8,761 nt of DNA from assembly GCA_023269645.1 (NCBI GenBank), contig JAHFPR010000077.1, positions 1 through 8,761 on the forward strand. The letters are read 5' to 3'. Of the stretch, positions 6,018 to 8,761 are shown piece after piece. Source of the DNA: Alphaproteobacteria bacterium. GTDB lineage: Bacteria > Pseudomonadota > Alphaproteobacteria > Rickettsiales > UBA8987. The translations under genes and the position numbers were made by a program. The notes beneath the pieces are model-generated. The model ran no database searches. It was not told the origin of the DNA and was given only the letters and a program-made list of their open reading frames with translations. The stretch's first letter is position 1; every line of letters starts with the position of its first letter.

Positions 6018-6132
6018 ATCATTCTGAGTCCCGGCCTGCGCCGGGATAAACTCCGCGAAGAATCTCAAGCCACTTGTGGGAGATCCTTCACTTTGTTCAG
6101 GATGACAACCGTAGTTCAGGATGACAACCGCA
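6018..6132. repeat. Composite palindromic repeat at the rluD 3' end
   Basis: Read on the - strand, TGTCATCCTGAACAAAGTG and GAAGGATCTC are answered after a 13-nt loop by GAGATTCTTCGC. This is the same plan as the element at 8171-8235. The second arm is then broken by a different hairpin, TCCCGGC-N4-GCCGGGA (6029-6046), before ending in CTCAGAATGA. At the other end, a 19-bp unit beginning GTTCAGGATGACAACCG is present twice in tandem (6095-6113 and 6114-6132; 18 of 19 match). The rluD stop codon is inside the second unit. The stretch looks like one repeat inserted in or merged with another. Confidence 0.65.
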
Positions 6133-7192
6133 AGGATTCTACCAGCTTCTGCATATCCTTGCAAGTCTCGCCGCCGAGGGGGCTGGAAAACTCCATCCAC
6201 TCCCCGCTTTCCGGATGGGTGAAGCCGATAAAGGTGGAGTGCAGTGCCTGCCGACGAAAATCCCGCACCGCTTCCGGCAGACGCTCCCAGATTTTCTGCC
6301 CCGGTTTTTTGCCGTAGGCACTATCCCCCAGCAGTGGGTGTCCCTTATGCTGGAAATGTACGCGAATCTGGTGTGTGCGCCCTGTTTCAAGTCGGCATTC
6401 CACCAGGCAGGCCACACCCTCCGGAAATTTCTCCACGATCCTGTAGTGCGTGACGGCGGGCTTCCCGGTGGATTTCAGCGCGGCCATTTTCTTGCGATCT
6501 TTGGGGTTCCGCCCGATATTCGCAGTGATTTTCCCGGCGGGCGGAATCGGCACACCCCACACCACCGCGAGGTATTTCCGCTGTAAATCCCGCGTGGCGA
6601 GCTGCTCCGAAAGATTCGTATGCGCCGCGTCGTTTTTGGCCACCACCAGCAAGCCGGAAGTATCCTTATCCAGCCGATGCACGATGCCGGGGCGTTGCAC
6701 CCCCCCTATGCCCGAAAGCGAATCCCCGCAATGGGCGACGAGCGCATTGGCCATCGTATCGTCATGGTTCCCCGCGCCGGGATGCACGGTCAGCCCCGCC
6801 TGCTTGTCAATCACCAGCAGATGTTCGTCTTCATACACGACATTCAACGGAATATCCTTCGCCACCATATGGGTGGGGACGGGCGGAGGCAGGGTGAGCG
6901 CGTAGATTTCTCCCGCTTTCACCTTGTGGGAGCGGGAAAGAGGCATCGTCATGCCCTGAGTTTCGCGTAGCGAAACTCTAGGGGCATCCATCTCACCACT
7001 TGTACCTGCCTTGCTATGGATCGCCCTAGAATCGCTATGCGATTCAGGCGATGACGGTGATTGTTTTACTTCCCCCGCCTCGATCAGCCCCTGAATGCGG
7101 TTGCGGGTAAGCTCCGGCAGCTTGAGTGCCAGAAATTTATCGAGCCGGAGGCCGGAATCGGATTCCTCCGCTGTAACCTGAAATCTCTCCAC
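6116..7192 (-). CDS. rluD: RluA-family 23S rRNA pseudouridine synthase with an inserted palindromic element
   Basis: The 358-residue enzyme isomerises uridine to pseudouridine in rRNA; RluD itself acts on helix 69 of 23S rRNA. An N-terminal S4-like domain (LRLDKFLALKLPELTRNRIQGLIEAGEV, about 15-42) is followed by the synthase domain with LLVIDKQAGLTVHPG (125-139), the catalytic Asp175 in VHRLDKDTSGLLVVAK, and RTHQIRVHF (272-280). Start is GTG 7192 with AAAGGTGG 4 nt upstream. Residues about 46-82 are read from a palindromic repeat and sit where the family has a short turn, usually with an x-V-N-G motif; SHKVKAGEIYALTLPPP resumes the S4 domain at 88. The family usually has about 320-330 residues, so the excess fits the insertion. 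The last residues (LRLSS) and the stop also come from a repeat. The RluD label over RluA or RluC is by similarity and the rpoH neighbour. Confidence 0.9.
   Translation of the reverse strand: MERFQVTAEESDSGLRLDKFLALKLPELTRNRIQGLIEAGEVKQSPSSPESHSDSRAIHSKAGTSGEMDAPRVSLRETQGMTMPLSRSHKVKAGEIYALTLPPPVPTHMVAKDIPLNVVYEDEHLLVIDKQAGLTVHPGAGNHDDTMANALVAHCGDSLSGIGGVQRPGIVHRLDKDTSGLLVVAKNDAAHTNLSEQLATRDLQRKYLAVVWGVPIPPAGKITANIGRNPKDRKKMAALKSTGKPAVTHYRIVEKFPEGVACLVECRLETGRTHQIRVHFQHKGHPLLGDSAYGKKPGQKIWERLPEAVRDFRRQALHSTFIGFTHPESGEWMEFSSPLGGETCKDMQKLVESLRLSS
6947..7056. repeat. Palindromic element inserted in frame inside rluD
   Basis: Two inverted, related arms each fold into a hairpin. The left arm has GAGTTTCGC-GTA-GCGAAACTC (6958-6978, 9 bp perfect). 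The right arm has GAATCGC-TAT-GCGATTC (7029-7045) enclosed by ATCGCC/GGCGAT (7020-7025 and 7047-7052). The ends are CGTCAT (6947-6952) and ATGACG (7051-7056), an inner pair ATCCAT/ATGGAT lies at 6986-6991 and 7016-7021, and the flanks CCTGA...TCTAGG occur in both arms in opposite directions. The reading frame of rluD passes through with no stop codon, giving a Ser/Arg/Pro-rich stretch. The plan matches the intergenic repeats of this window. Confidence 0.82.
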
Positions 7193-7228
7193 CTTACCAC
7201 CTTTAATTTTAAGAAAAATTTTCCCCCG

Positions 7229-7274
7229 TCATTCCCGCCCCCGCCTTCGCGGGGTAAACCCTGGCGGGAATCCA
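7229..7274. repeat. Nested palindromic repeat upstream of rluD
   Basis: An outer 9-bp perfect pair, ATTCCCGCC (7231-7239) and GGCGGGAAT (7263-7271), encloses an inner hairpin CCCCGC-CTTC-GCGGGG (7239-7254). The left end reads GTCATTCCCGC, the same type of end as the fragment at 4900. It lies between the J-domain gene and rluD together with the next repeat, so the two together fill most of that gap. Confidence 0.75.
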
Positions 7275-7278
7275 TGTC

Positions 7279-7346
7279 TGTCACCCCGCACTTGTTGCGG
7301 GGGTATTTTTTGCAGCTTATAACTCCGCAACAAGTGCAGGGTGACA
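7279..7346. repeat. Long inverted repeat supplying the stop of the J-domain gene
   Basis: Arms 7279-7302 and 7323-7346 are inverted copies matching at 22 of 24 positions, bounded by TGTCA and TGACA. The left arm forms an internal hairpin CCCCGCA-N5-TGCGGGG. The arms match those at 4953-5022 closely, but the central segment differs. The right arm overlaps the last ten codons of the gene ending at 7317. Confidence 0.88.
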
Positions 7347-8099
7347 GTCCAACATCCGCCGCTTGCTTTGTATTTCCCGCTCCAGCTTTTCCCGTGTGCG
7401 CGCGATCAGATTATCGCCGCACATACGATACCACACCGCATATTGCTGCAATTTATAGGCGGGGGATTGCGTGAGTTCGTGCTTCTGACGCTTCACGGCA
7501 TCCGCCGCTTTTTTCACTTCGTCATATTCACGCTCCAGACGTTCCAGCATTTGCACGGGGTTTTCCTCCCCGCATAATTCCTGTTTACGATTCAGCACCT
7601 CGCGTTGCAGCTTCACCAGCCCGGCCATATCCTGATTCAGGTAGGAGGCATTCAGCAGCGCGAACATCTCAGCCGCCTTCGGATTTTCCGGTGCGGTATC
7701 CGGGTGGATGGCCTTGGCGAGCCTGCGGTAAAGCCGTTTCACGTCCTCGCTGGAAAGGTCGGAGCTTTCAATGGGCGCGTAGGAGAAATGCAGGGAATCC
7801 AGGGAATTTTCCGCTTTATATTCCTTTTCCTTCCCCCCATGCTCCGCAAGCTGCTTCTCAGTATACTCCAGTGCCGCAACCTGTTCCCCGATAGCACCGC
7901 AATATTCCACAATGAACGCCTGGAGCGCGCCACGCAGGATTTTCAGCTCATGGGAAAGAATACGGAAGGCAGAGATTTCCTCGGCGATAGCGGTTTCCAG
8001 CACCTCCGTCTGCTGGCGGATTTCATGAAAAACATCGCCGGATGCTACCTTGCGCCAATGCTCCTCCAGCCTTTCCCGGAACGCTTCTGCTCTATCCAT
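7317..8099 (-). CDS. Coiled-coil protein with an internal J domain
   Basis: I do not recognise a named family. The 260-residue product is mostly charged helix: residues 1-95 (RERLEEHWRKV, IRQQTEVLETAIAEEISAF, VAALEYTEKQLAEHGGKEKEY) and 160-250 (LKLQREVLNRKQEL, MLERLEREYDEVKKAADAVKRQKHEL). Between them lies a J-domain core, DVKRLYRRLAKAIHPDT with His-Pro-Asp at 132-134, then AAEMFALLNASYLNQ. The HPD motif is what stimulates DnaK ATPase in J proteins. The usual first helix (YxxLGV) is not evident, and there is no Gly/Phe or zinc-finger region, so it is not DnaJ itself. No signal peptide is seen. ATG 8099 has AGGGAG 8 nt upstream. The end, Cys-His-Pro-Ala-Leu-Val-Ala-Glu-Leu-stop, is read from the repeat at 7323-7346. 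It lies upstream of rluD and rpoH, which may hint at a chaperone link, but that is speculative. Confidence 0.8.
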   Translation of the reverse strand: MDRAEAFRERLEEHWRKVASGDVFHEIRQQTEVLETAIAEEISAFRILSHELKILRGALQAFIVEYCGAIGEQVAALEYTEKQLAEHGGKEKEYKAENSLDSLHFSYAPIESSDLSSEDVKRLYRRLAKAIHPDTAPENPKAAEMFALLNASYLNQDMAGLVKLQREVLNRKQELCGEENPVQMLERLEREYDEVKKAADAVKRQKHELTQSPAYKLQQYAVWYRMCGDNLIARTREKLEREIQSKRRMLDCHPALVAEL

Positions 8100-8170
8100 G
8101 CAATAACTCCCTTATAATGTGGCACACTATAACAGTAACATCCGTGGGGATAAACAGGATTATTGCTTCC

Positions 8171-8235
8171 TGTCATCCTGAATGCAGCGAAGGATCTCCC
8201 GCAAGGTGAGATCCTTCGCTGTGCTCAGGAGGACA
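8171..8235. repeat. Long palindromic repeat between divergent genes
   Basis: Arms 8171-8198 and 8208-8235 are imperfect inverted copies (few mismatches) around a 9-nt loop. Their core, AGCGAAGGATCTC and GAGATCCTTCGCT, is perfect. The left end is TGTCATCCTGA and the right end GGACA. Together with the composite element at 6018-6132 it forms a second subtype, distinct from the CGCACTTGTTGCG subtype. It sits in the 274-bp gap between the J-domain gene and fdxA; apart from this repeat and the fdxA control region I see nothing else there. Confidence 0.85.
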
Positions 8236-8289
8236 ATTCACCATCCCGTAAACCTTGCCATTATTTTTTCTCCTGCTAAAATAATTGCC

Positions 8290-8306
8290 CCTCCATAATG
8301 CGGAGG
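8290..8306 (+). promoter_or_regulatory. Short inverted repeat upstream of the fdxA promoter
   Basis: CCTCC-N7-GGAGG lies 7 bp before the predicted -35 box of fdxA. It could be a binding site for a regulator, but it is short and may be chance. I do not recognise it as a known iron or Fe-S regulator site. Confidence 0.3.
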
Positions 8307-8313
8307 AATCTTC

Positions 8314-8342
8314 TTTACATTATTTTTAGATTACTATATATA
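8314..8342 (+). promoter_or_regulatory. Promoter of fdxA
   Basis: TTTACA (8314-8319), a 17-bp spacer and TATATA (8337-8342) form a good vegetative promoter. Transcription would start near 8349, about 25 nt before the GTG start. A perfect 12-bp palindrome, ACTATATATAGT (8333-8344), overlaps the -10 box. Confidence 0.7.
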
Positions 8343-8373
8343 GTGAACAATCGTAAGATAAGGAGTTTATCGC

Positions 8374-8709
8374 GTGACTTACGTCGTGACTGAGGATTGC
8401 ATCAAGTGTCGGTATTCGGATTGCGTGGAGGTCTGCCCGGTGGACTGTTTCTACGAGGGCGAAAATATGCTCGTCATCAACCCGGACGAGTGCATTGATT
8501 GTGGCGTGTGCGAGCCGGAATGCCCAGCGGATGCTATCCAGCCGGAATCGGCCAGCAACACGAAATGGCTGGAGATCAACCGTCAATATTCCGCCGCGTG
8601 GCCGAATATCTCCATGAATAAAGGCCCCCTTCCTGATGCCGATAATTTCAAGGGAGAAAAAGGGAAATTCGATAAATATTTCAGCGATAAACCGGGAGAT
8701 GGAAACTGA
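8374..8709 (+). CDS. fdxA: Seven-iron (3Fe-4S/4Fe-4S) ferredoxin
   Basis: A 111-residue electron carrier of the Azotobacter ferredoxin I / FdxA type. By comparison with that family, Cys9, Cys17 and Cys50 bind the 3Fe-4S cluster and Cys21, Cys40, Cys43 and Cys46 the 4Fe-4S cluster; Cys12 and Cys25 are the extra cysteines. The motifs are CIKCRYSDCVEVCPVDC (9-25) and CIDCGVCEPECP (40-51). The C-terminal extension (from about 65, LEINRQYSAAWPNIS onward) is typical of this class and absent from small clostridial ferredoxins. Start is GTG 8374 with AAGGAG (8360-8365) 8 nt upstream. It has its own promoter. In many alphaproteobacteria carD follows, but here the next gene begins differently. Confidence 0.96.
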   Translation: MTYVVTEDCIKCRYSDCVEVCPVDCFYEGENMLVINPDECIDCGVCEPECPADAIQPESASNTKWLEINRQYSAAWPNISMNKGPLPDADNFKGEKGKFDKYFSDKPGDGN

Positions 8710-8710
8710 T

Positions 8711-8761
8711 ATGCGCACATTATTAATGGCAGGTATTATCGGCGGTGCATTCGTGTTCACC
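8711..8761 (+). CDS. Start of an unidentified gene with a hydrophobic N-terminus
   Basis: An ATG one nucleotide after the fdxA stop opens a frame that stays open to the window edge (17 codons). It begins Met-Arg-Thr-Leu-Leu-Met-Ala-Gly-Ile-Ile-Gly-Gly-Ala-Phe-Val-Phe-Thr, a basic residue followed by a hydrophobic run. This suits a signal peptide or membrane anchor and suggests an exported or membrane protein. It is probably co-transcribed with fdxA; GGGAG (8695-8699) lies 11 nt upstream. Too little is present to name it, and it does not look like CarD, which lacks such a leader. Confidence 0.6.
   Translation, partial: MRTLLMAGIIGGAFVFT

Noticed and set aside
4953..7346. Possible CRISPR array from repeated CGCACTTGTTGCG motifs
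   Set aside because: The copies are paired inverted arms at two distant places, not direct repeats with regular spacers, and no cas gene is present.
8326..8760. 144-codon - strand open frame opposite fdxA
   Set aside because: fdxA has all expected cysteines, a ribosome binding site and a promoter. The antisense frame runs off the edge and resembles nothing.

Overview
The window looks like chromosomal housekeeping DNA from an alphaproteobacterium. Three things point that way: argC lies beside rplM-rpsI, rluD lies beside rpoH, and there is an FdxA-type 7Fe ferredoxin and an N-terminally extended uS9. By eye the base composition is mid-range, with genes somewhat over half G+C and gaps richer in A+T. 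Arginine biosynthesis genes are present, so this is not an extremely reduced genome. The order or family cannot be fixed from this sequence alone.

Layout. On the + strand are the 3' part of argD (1-521) and argF (526-1437). Facing them on the - strand is a run that, in transcription order, reads vapB (3733-3482), vapC, argC and a gamma-class carbonic anhydrase-like gene (ending 1501). All junctions in this run are overlapping or within 3 nt, so it is probably one operon driven by the vapB promoter. Upstream on the same strand are rplM-rpsI with a clear promoter and an intrinsic terminator, then rpoH, rluD and a coiled-coil J-domain protein. On the + strand at the right edge are fdxA and the first 17 codons of a gene starting with a hydrophobic segment. 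The arginine enzymes (ArgC, ArgD, ArgF) sit in two convergent groups. The carbonic anhydrase-like protein could connect to them through bicarbonate, which is used to make the carbamoyl phosphate consumed by ArgF, but that is inference.

The striking feature is a set of short (about 45-115 bp) palindromic repeats, mostly bounded by TGTCA...TGACA-like ends and containing nested hairpins. They occupy most of the larger gaps: 1440-1518, 4900-5022, 6018-6132, 7229-7346 and 8171-8235. Three genes (carbonic anhydrase, rluD, J-domain protein) take their last codons and stop codon from such a repeat, and rpoH stops 1 nt before one. A further copy (6947-7056) lies inside the rluD reading frame without breaking it and adds about 37 residues to the S4 region. 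This resembles in principle the in-frame palindromic elements known from Rickettsia, although I do not recognise the sequence as that family.

A second point of interest is the vapBC toxin-antitoxin pair wedged between rpsI and argC. It appears to have placed argC and the carbonic anhydrase behind an autoregulated toxin-antitoxin promoter.
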